DNA from: Syngnathus acus
Lineage: Eukaryota > Chordata > Actinopteri > Syngnathiformes > Syngnathidae
Assembly (NCBI RefSeq): GCF_901709675.1
Contig: NC_051088.1
Location: 12,815,693-12,879,692, forward strand
Direction of reading: 5' to 3'
DNA length: 64,000 nucleotides
The position numbers and the translations under genes were made by a program. The notes below the pieces were generated by a model, which was not told where the DNA came from, did no database searches, and was given only the letters and a program-made list of their open reading frames with translations. Positions 1 to 8,672 of this stretch are shown one piece after another (position 1 is the stretch's first letter; every line of letters starts with the position of its first letter).

Positions 1-156
1 TATGACACTGTAAGTGACAACATACAATTGTCAGAACAAACAGAAGTTTTTAACGAACACTAGATTCCTCATCTTCTCAATTTATCTTTTTTTTTTAATA
101 TTGGTGCCATGTTCCGAATAATTGTTTGCTGTCTTCCGTGGCTTAACTTTGTCCAG

Positions 157-299
157 TGTCGCAGAACATTGAAACAGTTGCACTATGTTAAGTGGCCAGA
201 CCATGGGGTGCCAGATTTTATACCTTCCATTTTGGACATGTTGGAGGAGATGCGCACCTATCAGTCCCATGATGACATCCCAATGTGCTTACACTGCAG
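157..299 (+). CDS. ptpn22: ptpn22 exon: WPD loop to catalytic HC
   Basis: Acceptor gtccag, donor AG|gtcat. Phase 0 in, 2 nt out. Encodes [14 protein letters not shown], the WPD loop carrying the general-acid Asp, and ends with CLHC, so the catalytic Cys is the last complete codon. Confidence 0.93.
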
Positions 300-3200
300 G
301 TCATCTTTTTCGCCATTAAAAAATTCCAATGTATTTTCGATATTATTATTATTATTGTGTGAATGCTGAAAGGGTTAGAAAGAACGGTGATTCTATATTC
401 TTATTTTTATTCTGCCCACTTTTATGTCCTCCCAATATTCCCACATATTACATTTAATATACACTGTCACAATTCTAATATAGTCCACACATTCACGACA
501 CGCAGGCCATTATTTTTCTCATGCCGCATACAGTTTTTGCACAACTTCCTATTTTAAATTGAAAAGTTCAAGCAACCAAACAAAAAGAGAGCAGAATAAT
601 AAAATCATTGAAATATATTCAAATTAAAACCATAAAGAATCAGAATAACCTATGCATAATAAAGAATCAAAATATGATATGTGCTTTCAATTCACACAAT
701 TAAGATTGCTTCATTTAACTCCTTAGCTATTTGCCTTTGGCATTATAGTTTGACACGAATGCGACCCCAAAAATAAGCATTCCGAATGAATTGACCCTCT
801 CACTGTGTCAAACAAAACATAATTTTCTTTTTAGTTGAAAGATTTTCTTTACAGATCGTGTATTGCACTGCAACAGACAGGTGTTCACATTGTTGCAGTG
901 TGTCAGTTTCGTTCTTACAATGCATGTCTCCTCCCCCCCCAACGAAAGTGAAGACCCTCCTATTTCTTATATACAGGAAACCAACAACCAACTCTGTTTT
1001 TCCTGTTTAATGGAGACACAAATCTATTTTGAGCATCTTTAACCTTAACAAAACCAAGCACTAGAATCTATCCCTGCACTGTCCACGTAAAACAACAATA
1101 AGAACAAACAAAAACTTGATTGAACTAAAAATTTCAAGGCAATAAACTCCGATAACATTTTTGAGAATTGCTATTCTGGAATTTGGTGGTTCAATTTGAT
1201 ATATCAAACATGTTACAAATCTATAAGAGGTTGAGTGTCACAAGTTGAGTTTTCTTAACGTCCTTGTGGCTGCTGTGGTTTCAGTGCTGGATGTGGTCGA
1301 ACAGGTGTCCTTTGCGTGATCGATTATACTTGGAATCTTCTCAAGAATGGGGTAAGAAATGCCTCCGAGACATTTTTAGTGAATTATTAAAGACTGATAT
1401 TTTTGTTTGATTGTTATTCTTTTAGATGATCACTCCAGATTTTAGTATATGTGACTTAGTTCATAGCATGAGAACCCAAAGGCCATCTGTTGTTCAAACC
1501 AAGGTAGCTTCTGTTTTTTTTTTTCTTCCTTTCATCTGCAATAGCATCTATCAAACATATTTTTTATAAATTCACAATTTTTATGTTGCGCCACCTTAGG
1601 AACAATATGAATTAGTCTACAACATCATCAGGTTGCTGTTTGAGAGATACCTGCAGTCCACGGATAAACAGAGCAGCAAATATAAGGTGATGGACAAATA
1701 ACACAACCCTCACAAGAGATAACTTGAAAATTTCTGAATCGTATTTTCCTGTCAAACAACCAAGGTAACAATGGGAGTGTCTACAGGGGAGCAAGACGTT
1801 GGAAGTCAGGAGCAACTCCTTAGCATCTGTGCTGAGGAAATGAAACAGAAAACGCTCACTCCAAGTCCAGAAGGTCTTTCTACAGATTGGAATAATCACC
1901 CAGACAAACCACAACCACTCCCTGGATTCCTAACTAACGGTGAGGAGGCACATAGAACTTCAGCGAAAGAGGTCCACACTAGCCGAGAAATAGCTGCGGT
2001 GGAGGACAAACCACTGGGTGACGACATTCCATCAACGAAACCTCCAGGCTCACCCACAGCAGCAGCCGGCATCCGTCTGATGGTGGAAGACCCCTACTTT
2101 GACACTCCTCTGTCTGACCATGCAGCATCTCTCAGCAAGCGATGGACAATTTGTTCGATCGACAGCACTTCGTCGTCTCTGAATGACCGCACCCTGCAAT
2201 CTGCTGACTCAACTTTTGCCAGTCAGTTCTTATTGATTTATTCCAAAGATATAAACATTGAAGAAACATATTTCACCGTTAACAGTTGTAACTGCTTTTT
2301 TCCCCCCCTCTTTCCCAATTGAAGCTCATCCCGATGTCGACATACCTCCACCATTGCCCAAACGAACCCCAGAGTCCTACCAACTAGCTGCTGACACAGG
2401 TTGATATCAGCTGGCCATACATCTCCATCCATCTTCACACTCTATTTACTCTTATCCACAATTTAAGTCTCACCAAAAAGACCTGCTTTTCTTTTTTGCT
2501 GGTGTCTTCAGAACCTTCAGACTCCTCAGGAAGGCCAACTGTCACTATTCCACCAAACGGAGTTGCTGAGGCTGCACGAGGTGACATGGATAAGATAGAA
2601 TATCTTAAGATAAGAATATAAATATAAAGATATAAATAAATAACACTGTTGTGCATCCCTAGACAGCCCCGTGACACCTGTACCATCACTTCCAGATAGA
2701 ACTCCAGAATCCTACGAGCTGGCTTGTCATCAAGGTGTCTTTTCTAACAGTATCGCCAATCATTGTCTTTACACTGACTAGCCAGAACATTATAAGCACT
2801 CGCATGATATAATGATCATCAAAGTATATTGTGCAACTATAAATGCTGAAATTCTCCTGTGTCATGCAGTTCCTGTCACCATTCGGCTAGAGGTCACACC
2901 AGCGACAAACGTGAACAGAATTGGCACATCCTCAGAGTGGTCAGGTGTTTCTAACATGCTCGGCGATTCATTTGCGCGAGAAACAAAGCCGTGGATGAGA
3001 AGCAAGGTAAGTGTCACGTGTCCTTGCCGTCTTGCATATTAACACCAAACATCTATTCCTCTCTTTTACTTGTAGAGTCTGAGAGCAAAAATGCATTTGA
3101 CAGGTAAGATTGGTTTAAAGGTCCATGAAAGTAAAGATGTAACAAGCAGTATGGGTTGGGAGAAATGCCCATTAGGAATAGGGTTCGTTTGTTTCTTCTA

Positions 3201-3876
3201 GAGTCACTGCCTCCGGCACGGCTGTCGCACACTCCTGTTGCTGAAGGAGGAAGTGGTGAGTAGCTTGGGCCTTTAAAGTGGCGGCACAGCAGAGAACTGC
3301 GTCGTCATGCACACGGTTAGAAAACCTCTGTGTAACCTCAATGTTGCTTCTCACTTTTCAGCACAAGTTGGAGGATGGGAGGTGAAGCAAAAGGCCTCGT
3401 TTGCCGATAACGTGACGCCAGGAGATAAATCAGAAAGAAGCAATAAGAACAACCCACCCCACAGAATGGTATGACATTCACAAATAAAAGAAAATCGAAA
3501 ATTAAACATGGATGCTTTTCACCCCTTCAGATTCGGAAATTGTTCAGAGACAAGCAGAGAAGTGAGTAATGCAAAACACAAAAATGTCCTCAGTGACGGA
3601 CTAATATATATACTAATCCCATCATTCTCAGTAAATCCAGCAACTCCATGTCAACTGCCATCATCTCCAAAAGGAGTCGTAACCTCACTGTTCAAATCTG
3701 GTAACCCCAGACCATCTTCTTAATCAAACCAATCTGTTTGGTTCATTTCAATGCAAAACCATTTGTGTTTTATTCCGCTTTCCACAGGATTTGGTAACAG
3801 GATAGGAAAGCCAAAAGGACCCAGAAATTATCCACAAAGCTGGGTCCAAAAAGAGGATGTTCATCTCCCCAAGTAA
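157..3876 (+). CDS. ptpn22: Tyrosine-protein phosphatase non-receptor type 22 (PEST-type PTP), 3' part, 15 coding exons
   Basis: Cytosolic phosphotyrosine phosphatase that, in mammals, dampens antigen-receptor signalling by dephosphorylating Src-family and related kinases with the partner kinase CSK. Fifteen exons join in frame to 520 residues and a stop. In this numbering, residues 13-15 are the WPD-loop W-P-D, and 46-53 are the catalytic HC(X)5R loop (C47, R53). Residues 71-125 finish the PTP fold ([11 protein letters not shown]). 126-277 form a poorly conserved interdomain. [12 protein letters not shown] at 285-296 is the P1 motif that binds the CSK SH3 domain, and [10 protein letters not shown] at 334-343 is the P2-like repeat. 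[13 protein letters not shown] near the end matches the C-terminal homology segment of PTPN22, which separates it from PTPN12 and PTPN18. The first half of the PTP domain lies upstream of the window. Neighbouring rsbn1 and magi3 support the assignment. The family call is near certain; individual 3' exon edges are slightly less so. Confidence 0.95.
300..1284 (+). other. ptpn22: ptpn22 intron splitting the catalytic loop
   Basis: 985-bp AT-rich intron between the codons for the catalytic Cys and the rest of the P-loop. A C-run occurs near 933-940. I see no gene or recognisable element. Bases 1-156 are the 3' part of the preceding intron. Confidence 0.85.
1285..1351 (+). CDS. ptpn22: ptpn22 exon: remainder of the P-loop
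   Basis: Acceptor ttcag, donor G|gtaaga. Completes a split Ser codon and encodes [16 protein letters not shown], the rest of the HC(X)5R phosphate-binding loop and the following helix. Confidence 0.94.
1426..1503 (+). CDS. ptpn22: ptpn22 exon: PTP domain, [11 protein letters not shown] segment
   Basis: 26 codons, phase 0 at both ends, acceptor tttag and donor AAG|gtagc. Contains the [10 protein letters not shown] block found near the end of PTP domains. The usual Q-loop glutamine lies in the next exon (EQYELVY). Confidence 0.94.
1600..1686 (+). CDS. ptpn22: ptpn22 exon: end of PTP domain (EQYELVYN)
   Basis: 29 codons, phase 0, acceptor ccttag, donor AAG|gtgatg. [18 protein letters not shown] is the terminal Q-loop and last helix of a PTP domain. 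Confidence 0.93.
1765..2221 (+). CDS. ptpn22: ptpn22 exon: interdomain region
   Basis: 457 bp, acceptor ccaag, donor A|gtcagt, leaving 1 nt. Ser/Thr/Pro/Glu-rich low-conservation linker. The segment [12 protein letters not shown] resembles the short VENPYF-type block of mammalian PTPN22. The acceptor has a weak polypyrimidine tract, so the 5' edge is the least certain one here. Confidence 0.82.
2325..2399 (+). CDS. ptpn22: ptpn22 exon: P1 motif (CSK SH3 ligand)
   Basis: 75 bp, symmetric phase 1-1, acceptor ttgaag, donor ACAG|gttgat. Encodes [17 protein letters not shown], the proline-rich P1 motif. Its Arg (residue 291 here) aligns with human R620, the position of the R620W autoimmunity variant. 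Confidence 0.92.
2512..2580 (+). CDS. ptpn22: ptpn22 exon: linker between P1 and P2
   Basis: 69 bp, symmetric phase 1-1, acceptor cttcag, donor CGAG|gtgaca. Encodes a Ser/Pro linker ([17 protein letters not shown]) without a motif I recognise. Confidence 0.82.
2663..2734 (+). CDS. ptpn22: ptpn22 exon: P2-like proline motif
   Basis: 72 bp, symmetric phase 1-1, acceptor ccctag, donor CAAG|gtgtct. Encodes [17 protein letters not shown], closely similar to the P1 exon and in the position of the mammalian P2 motif. Confidence 0.9.
2870..3006 (+). CDS. ptpn22: ptpn22 exon: IGTSSEW block
   Basis: 137 bp, acceptor atgcag, donor AAG|gtaagt. [15 protein letters not shown] matches the KIGTSLEWGGTS-type block that follows P1 in mammalian PTPN22. 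Confidence 0.9.
3076..3103 (+). CDS. ptpn22: ptpn22 microexon (28 bp)
   Basis: Acceptor ttgtag, donor ACAG|gtaaga. Encodes SLRAKMHLT plus 1 nt. Phase continuity with both neighbouring exons supports it. The Lys/Ser-Leu-Arg context matches the segment after the IGTS block. Confidence 0.8.
3202..3255 (+). CDS. ptpn22: ptpn22 exon: Pro-rich linker
   Basis: 54 bp, acceptor ttctag, donor AGTG|gtgagt, phase 1-1. Encodes [18 protein letters not shown]. Confidence 0.78.
3362..3468 (+). CDS. ptpn22: ptpn22 exon: C-terminal linker
   Basis: 107 bp, acceptor tttcag, donor AATG|gtatga, ends phase 0. Hydrophilic segment with no motif recognised. Confidence 0.8.
3531..3561 (+). CDS. ptpn22: ptpn22 microexon (31 bp)
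   Basis: Acceptor ccttcag, donor A|gtgagt. Encodes [10 protein letters not shown] plus 1 nt, like the basic KILRNMKK stretch before the C-terminal homology segment in mammals. Confidence 0.8.
3632..3700 (+). CDS. ptpn22: ptpn22 exon: penultimate
   Basis: 69 bp, phase 1-1, acceptor tctcag, donor TCTG|gtaacc. Encodes [16 protein letters not shown], similar in placement to the Cys/Pro-containing stretch just before the C-terminal homology segment. Confidence 0.82.
3788..3876 (+). CDS. ptpn22: ptpn22 terminal exon: C-terminal homology segment
   Basis: Acceptor ccacag. Encodes [19 protein letters not shown] and nine further residues, then TAA at 3874-3876. GFxNRxxKPKGPRN is the most conserved C-terminal signature of PTPN22. 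Confidence 0.93.
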
Positions 3877-4120
3877 AGTGACGTGTTCTTTCATTAATGG
3901 GCTCTCTGAGACACCTAGTGGACATTTGTTGAAATTCACTTTTCTAAGATTTTATCTAAAAGGGATCAGGAAATTCCTTGTTAATAACTTGATGTGAATG
4001 TACTGTTTATGCCTCAGCACCAGCGGATTTGTCTTTCTTTTTTTGTGGATTTGTGAGGCCACAGTTCTCTTCTTTCTTTTAACTCTACAGGGGTTGCATT
4101 TTGGAGCACCAAATATCTTC

Positions 4121-4126
4121 AATAAA
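4121..4126 (+). terminator. ptpn22: Candidate ptpn22 poly(A) signal
   Basis: AATAAA 245 bp after the ptpn22 stop, the first canonical hexamer on this strand after the gene. Use is inferred. Confidence 0.45.
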
Positions 4127-4333
4127 TCTTTTAAGTGCGGAAACTCTGAGATTGTACTTGGGGCATTTTTGATGAGCTGAGGGGTTCCAACTTGCACAAG
4201 TAGCAGCCAAGAGTGTGAAGAAGCACTTAGAAAGCTTTGACGCCAACATGGCGGCTCCACACGTGAGCAGAAGACAAACTGCTCGACACTATAGAAGTAT
4301 AATAATTTCCACTGACTAGATATAAAATACACA

Positions 4334-4339
4334 TTTATT
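4334..4339 (-). terminator. rsbn1: Candidate rsbn1 poly(A) signal
   Basis: TTTATT on plus, i.e. AATAAA on the rsbn1 strand, about 110 bp after the rsbn1 stop. Use is inferred. Confidence 0.45.
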
Positions 4340-4448
4340 TAGATCAATAGACAATAAATTAAATATTAAAGAGATGGGTCAAAAGTATAAAACGTCCCCA
4401 AAAAATTCAAGTGCTAGTGTAAAATAAATAATTATAAATACATCCATC

Positions 4449-4859
4449 TCAAAATTGTCTTACACGGTGAGGTAAGCAAGAGGATTCGACTGACTTTAGT
4501 GGCGGCAGAAGAGGCTTTTTCGAGGGTGTGGCTGGCTTTAAGACCCGTTCTTCAGTCTTGGGAAACCCACCTTGTGGTCGGACAACGGGGGTGGCAAACT
4601 TGGCCAGGCTGGACGAGATGTGGCCTGAAAAGGAGCTAAGATCGCTGGGTCTCAGCTGCTCTTTGGCCTTCTCGTCCTTCTGGTAATGTTTGAGGCGGAT
4701 GTGCCAGGCCAGGCTGCAGACCGCCGACACCGTTTTGAACTGGTGGATGACGTTCCGTGGAATGAAATAAATGTCGTCGTCGCAGAGCTGGGAGCGGATG
4801 TAACGGATGCCTTCTCTTCTCAACTGGTTGAGCTTGGCATCATCCAACCACTGAACACA
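4449..4859 (-). CDS. rsbn1: rsbn1 exon 7 (terminal)
   Basis: 411 bp to TGA at 4449-4451. Acceptor tttacag, after an intron of only 86 bp. Encodes [20 protein letters not shown] and [20 protein letters not shown], then a divergent Pro/Lys/Ser tail of about 70 residues. Confidence 0.93.
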   Translation of the reverse strand, partial: CVQWLDDAKLNQLRREGIRYIRSQLCDDDIYFIPRNVIHQFKTVSAVCSLAWHIRLKHYQKDEKAKEQLRPSDLSSFSGHISSSLAKFATPVVRPQGGFPKTEERVLKPATPSKKPLLPPLKSVESSCLPHRVRQF

Positions 4860-7800
4860 CTGTAAATATTTCACCCCATTAGACGAGTGGACCCTAAAAG
4901 CGCATGGTCGATACGGTGAATTCATCATGAAGACAAAAAGACTACCTGAGAAACTGGAGGCTCGAACAGATCCAGCTGCAGTTGTTGCACAACTTCATTG
5001 AAGTCACCCGCATGGAAACACACAACATCTTTGGTGACACGAGGTCGATTATTCCTGGAGGGGAAGAGATCCATTTTCATAACAAAGTCCTACACACGAT
5101 CAAGCACTTATTCTGACCAAAAGGTTCCTTCCCACCTTTCACCAAAGTGCACAGCTTTCAGCACTCCCACAGCAGCAGTACTTTGCCAGTCTGAGCTCTG
5201 GCCCACGTGGTCCGCATGGGCCTTGGTGCGATCCTCAAACAGAACCTCTCTGGGTTCGCTTGCTCTCGGCAGGTAGTGCAAATGTTTGATCTCATTCATG
5301 GACCTACATGAAAACAAGTCCAAGTTGTCCACAAGAACACTAACTAGGAGGCTTTTGCAAAGGAGTAAAGTTGTCACGGAGCGGATGGAGCAGGGCGACC
5401 AAATGCAGCTTGGACCAGGGTTTATTGAAGGGAACTCAAAAGGCAAACTGACATGACTTAACAAACAATAACTTGACTTACTGACCGGGACGAGAAACAA
5501 GAAGACAGCAGGACATGACGACAGCAAGACAGTACGACAACAATGATCCAACAGGGAGTGACGCGCAGACGGGACTTAAATACGAGACAAGTAACGAGAG
5601 GAAGGTGAATGTGATTAGTACATGGTTTGTGAGTTGACACAGGAAGGGAGGGGCGAGTACACAGACAGACCGAAACCATGACAACCTAGACACATAGTAA
5701 CACGGCTGGGGACGAGACATGACAAAAGTGAGGCCACATTCAAGTCTTGCTAGCACCATCAAGTTCCACGTTGAACATTGACAAGTTTACCTGCGACGTT
5801 TCAAAGTTGAACTGGACCCGTCGGCAGTTGGCACCATTTGTTCTCCGGGTCTGACCCACATTATGGGCCCGTCGTCACTCTGTGAGCGGCAGTCCAGCTT
5901 CAGACTGGAGAGGCTTCCCCACGGAAGGGTCATCTAAGTCACAGATGTTGCCAATAAATGTAGTGGCCAACATCTGTGCATCAATTTTGCCTTGGAAATT
6001 GAAACCTTGTCTCTATTTTAATATATCAGGTCAAAACATTCACTTCACAATACAAGTTGTCGACACGGTGTATCAAAACAAAAGGACTCATATTTAGCCA
6101 TTACTGTCCAATGTAGATTATGTGAAATAATGGAACCTTTAGTAATGGCGATTCCTCCAACATGTCAAGGAATTCTGGGAAATAGTCTCCCACTTCCTCG
6201 TCTACGGCTCCCACCAAGCTGATTTGCCTCATGGGTCCGGCCCGGTAAGTTCCGCAACTGTATGTACGTTTGACCTGAGGAAGAAATGAATGCGACAGTC
6301 TCTTCTGCATGTAAAAATGTATTCTCAGAAAGTACAAAGCACTACTGTTGCCCAGCTGTCGCTTAGATTTGGACATACCTGAGAGCGAAAGTTGTCAATT
6401 GTGGTTGTTTCAATGTCTTTCTTGCCCAGCATCTCCATTTTGACCGGCGTGTTGGGGAAGTTAAAGGCAAAGTAGTCGAGGAAATCCGGTAGGAAGGCGG
6501 CCGCACCGTGCACCACCGCTAAGGCGTACGAGGCGGCGCCGCTTTGCTTCTCGGCAAAAGCCAACTGAAGGAATTCCTGGGAGAAGCACTCCATCTGAGC
6601 TGGACTGAGGCAGGCCAGCTCGTCGGCGTAAGCGTGCAGAACCGACGCTCCGCCGTTGGCTTGCCTTTCCTCGTGCATAAAGCGACCGTAGGAGCCTGTT
6701 TGCAGGAAGGACCTGCGGATGTATTGGTCTTGATGAGATAGAAATGGGGCGAGAGAGTGACTTGGAGGGTCTCTGCCTGGCTGGTCATGATGTTCTTGCT
6801 TGAAGTTGCCACATGAGGCCGGATCGGAGTGAAATGAACCCAGTCCCGACTCCGCGCATATTGTTTGAACAGATTTGTTGCTCATCTGTGGTACCTTTTT
6901 GCCGCTGCGCTCCTCCTCACGATGCATCTTTTTCTTCTTCTTTCGGATGGAGTTCTCCAGCGTCAGAGATGTCACATTGACTTTGTGGCACTTGGACTCT
7001 GCCCAGACAGGAACAGGGTGAAGTCAAGAGATGCAGGTGCAAGAATATGCTTTCACAAGGTAAATCACCACCAAAATAAATCACCGCATTTTTACGAGCA
7101 CGCATGGGCGGATCTATGTGGTGGCCTATGTGGGCTTCCACCCCCTGCCCATGCACATATCTAGAAAAAAATATTTTCATACCTGTGACCGAGACCTACT
7201 CACGTTGTAATATAGGACAGTATAAGACTTAGTATAACTGCAATTAAGACATGTCTGCCATCTAACAGTAATTGGTGGTAATAAAACACAAAACTACAGT
7301 CAACCGCTGCATATTCATAGTTTGACACTCGTGGATTCACAATTTTTCTATTTTTATTTTTGACTTTCTCAGTTTCTCTTCTGGGATTTTGGGGGAAAAT
7401 ATTAAATGTTTATCAATGGGTTCCATTTTTTTCCAGGGTAACTAATTAAATAATTAATATTAATAATAGTAATAGTTTTTTTTTTTTTTTTTGGTGTGTG
7501 TGTGTGTGGGGGGGGGGGCAGTTACCAATCTCAAAATTTCAAAATTTAGAAAGACCGACATCCCAGAAATTTGATGGGTACCCTCCAATCCTACAAATAA
7601 ATGTCGACAAACTCCAATAGACATGTGGGACCTTCACCCGAAATCATTTGGTAAACATACAAAACTCCTACCTGTATTGCTCTTTACTTCTGCAAGTCCC
7701 ACCTTTGCTAGGGTGTTTTCTTTCTTAATCTTCACCTTCAAGTGACCGTCCCTCGTTGAAACTTTGCACTCTGATTGTTTTGCAAGTGTGAAAGTGAAGA

Positions 7801-8170
7801 GGCTAGTTGGTTGGGAAGACAAATGTCCTTGCTTAGGATGATGCTCAGGTGCCTTCCTCGGCAAAGCAGGATATAGAGAAGGAGGAGGAGGCAGGTTCTT
7901 CTTGGCGAAATGATGCTGATGATGATGCTGATGCTGATGATGGCTGCTATGGCCATGCTCACCCGCGCTCAAGTTGAGAGGATGGCCATGCAGCTGGTGC
8001 CACTTGGGGCCACGGCGCTCCTGAGGATGGAGATTCACCTTTTGGTCTTGTTCCTTTGCACGTCTCTTGTCGAATAGGTCCCTCTTCTTGCTTCTCTTCT
8101 CTTCGCGCAATGGAGCTATCGTTTTATTTTCTTCTATTCTTATGCATAATGAGTCCGCTAATGTTGCCAT
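4449..8170 (-). CDS. rsbn1: Round spermatid basic protein 1, complete, 7 coding exons
   Basis: Nuclear protein of the RSBN1/DPY-21 family. C. elegans DPY-21 carries a JmjC-like fold and demethylates H4K20me2, and mammalian RSBN1 is therefore called KDM9. Seven exons join to 695 residues. The N-terminal 166 residues are basic and His-rich (histidine cluster at 72-87). A Lys5 run at 186-190 precedes the conserved core (about 250-610), which contains [68 protein letters not shown] and [20 protein letters not shown]. All of these are RSBN1-family blocks. The tail after IRLKHYQ is short and divergent. Start ATG at 8168-8170 has a strong context (A at -3, G at +4). A reading frame stays open upstream to an ATG at 8327-8329. 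RSBN1L is the paralogue; RSBN1 is preferred because ptpn22 and magi3 flank it. I cannot assign metal-binding residues with certainty. Confidence 0.93.
4946..5054 (-). CDS. rsbn1: rsbn1 exon 6
   Basis: 109 bp, acceptor ctccag, donor CTCAG|gtagtc. Encodes [20 protein letters not shown] and [12 protein letters not shown]. Confidence 0.93.
5136..5303 (-). CDS. rsbn1: rsbn1 exon 5
   Basis: 168 bp, acceptor atgtag, donor AAAG|gtggga. Encodes [20 protein letters not shown] and [13 protein letters not shown], then [10 protein letters not shown]. All are conserved RSBN1 blocks. Confidence 0.94.
5304..5790 (-). other. rsbn1: rsbn1 intron 4
   Basis: 487-bp intron, mostly occupied by the inverted-repeat-bounded element at 5370-5685. 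It explains the spurious reading frames here. Confidence 0.75.
5370..5685. mobile_element. Non-autonomous inverted-repeat element in rsbn1 intron
   Basis: Begins GTTGTCACGG and ends CCATGACAAC, a 10-bp imperfect terminal inverted repeat (one mismatch). The interior is purine-rich with repeated agacag/gacaag words and contains TTTATTGAAGG. No coding capacity. It looks like a common fish dispersed repeat of non-autonomous type. No target-site duplication is clear. Confidence 0.5.
5791..5933 (-). CDS. rsbn1: rsbn1 exon 4
   Basis: 143 bp, acceptor acttag, donor GCAG|gtaaac. Encodes [18 protein letters not shown] and [17 protein letters not shown]. Confidence 0.93.
6137..6274 (-). CDS. rsbn1: rsbn1 exon 3
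   Basis: 138 bp, 46 codons in phase 0, acceptor cctcag, donor AAAG|gttcca. Encodes [18 protein letters not shown] and [19 protein letters not shown], nearly invariant in the family. Confidence 0.94.
6379..6998 (-). CDS. rsbn1: rsbn1 exon 2: Lys-run and start of conserved core
   Basis: 620 bp, acceptor gggcag, donor CTCAG|gtatgt. Starts [18 protein letters not shown] followed by KKKKK and ends [15 protein letters not shown]. Holds the conserved [20 protein letters not shown] and [20 protein letters not shown] blocks. Confidence 0.92.
6999..7671 (-). other. rsbn1: rsbn1 intron 1
   Basis: 673 bp. Contains a T-run, (GT)n and G-run composite at 7476-7518. No exon or recognisable full-length element is seen. 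Confidence 0.75.
7476..7518. repeat. Poly-T / (GT)n / poly-G composite
   Basis: T-run of 17, a short GT tract and a G-run of about 11 bases, contiguous. Confidence 0.9.
7672..8170 (-). CDS. rsbn1: rsbn1 exon 1: basic, His-rich N-terminus
   Basis: 499 bp from ATG to donor ACAG|gtagga. Encodes [16 protein letters not shown] and then a Lys/Arg-rich stretch. A histidine cluster ([16 protein letters not shown]) and [11 protein letters not shown] follow. No folded domain recognised. Confidence 0.85.
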
Positions 8171-8273
8171 TTTTAAAGCGTTTGCCGATCCTACTCTGCA
8201 CGTCCGCACGGTGCGGTTCAAAGGTACAGTTTGCTTTCCTTTGCGCACGCGTCGTATGCGTTGATGTCGAAAG

Positions 8274-8292
8274 GCACCATGGGAGATGAAGT
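8274..8292 (-). promoter_or_regulatory. rsbn1: ZNF143/THAP11-like promoter motif
   Basis: On the rsbn1 strand ACTTCATCTCCCATGGTGC resembles the consensus ACTACAATTCCCAGAATGC, which is found in many housekeeping promoters. It lies about 105 bp upstream of the chosen rsbn1 ATG. Confidence 0.4.
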
Positions 8293-8333
8293 TCTTGAAC
8301 TGCCTGCGTGCGTACACGCACGTTCGCATTTCC

Positions 8334-8341
8334 TGACGTCA
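8334..8341. promoter_or_regulatory. rsbn1: Consensus cAMP-response element TGACGTCA
   Basis: Perfect palindromic CRE about 165 bp upstream of the rsbn1 ATG. A second, half-conserved site (TAACGTCA) lies at 8363-8370. CREs with CpG are typical of CREB/ATF-bound core promoters. Confidence 0.45.
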
Positions 8342-8672
8342 TTAAGCTTGATTCACCTTTTCTAACGTCATTAAACTTGAAACAGCACGCCCTGCCTAAC
8401 TATTTAATAATTAACGGTTAATTCATAATAAAAACAAACAGTTTCATACCATCCAGACAGAAATTATTTAATAGAACAATTCATAAGATATAGTTAATTA
8501 AATCAACTGCATTGTACTTTTAGGGCAGATAGTCAGGATCATGGGGTATTATAGAAAGTATTTTGTTTGACAAAATAAAGCTTTTCTTATCCTACATGAA
8601 AATATGTTATGCCTGAACGTTTAGTACCACATTAACATAGCAACAAACACGTGCATGTTTATTCAGTAAACC

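Larger units (their letters stand above)
3877..4448. other. Tail-to-tail spacer with both 3' UTRs
   Basis: 572 bp between the ptpn22 stop (+) and the rsbn1 stop (-). It must contain both 3' UTRs. Plus-strand AATAAA occurs at 4121-4126 and 4353-4358, and a minus-strand AATAAA (TTTATT on plus) at 4334-4339. No other gene is seen, so PHTF1 is not here. Confidence 0.8.
8171..8672 (-). promoter_or_regulatory. rsbn1: rsbn1 promoter region / spacer to magi3
   Basis: Interval upstream of the rsbn1 start and downstream of the inferred magi3 3' end. The proximal 200 bp are relatively CpG-rich (cgcacgcgtcg, gcgtgcgtacacgcacg) and hold a ZNF143-like site and a CRE. The distal part is AT-rich. Promoter function is inferred from position and motifs. 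Confidence 0.5.

Noticed and set aside
4246-4270. CATGGCGGC-containing stretch, and a similar AAGATGGCGGC at 23043
   Set aside because: Could be YY1-like sites or retroelement 5' ends, but nothing following either supports a gene start or an element.
4860-4928. Extension of the last rsbn1 exon to an ATG at 4926-4928
   Set aside because: The conserved protein joins LFEPPVSQ directly to [10 protein letters not shown]. The extra bases are an 86-bp intron with gtag...tttacag borders.
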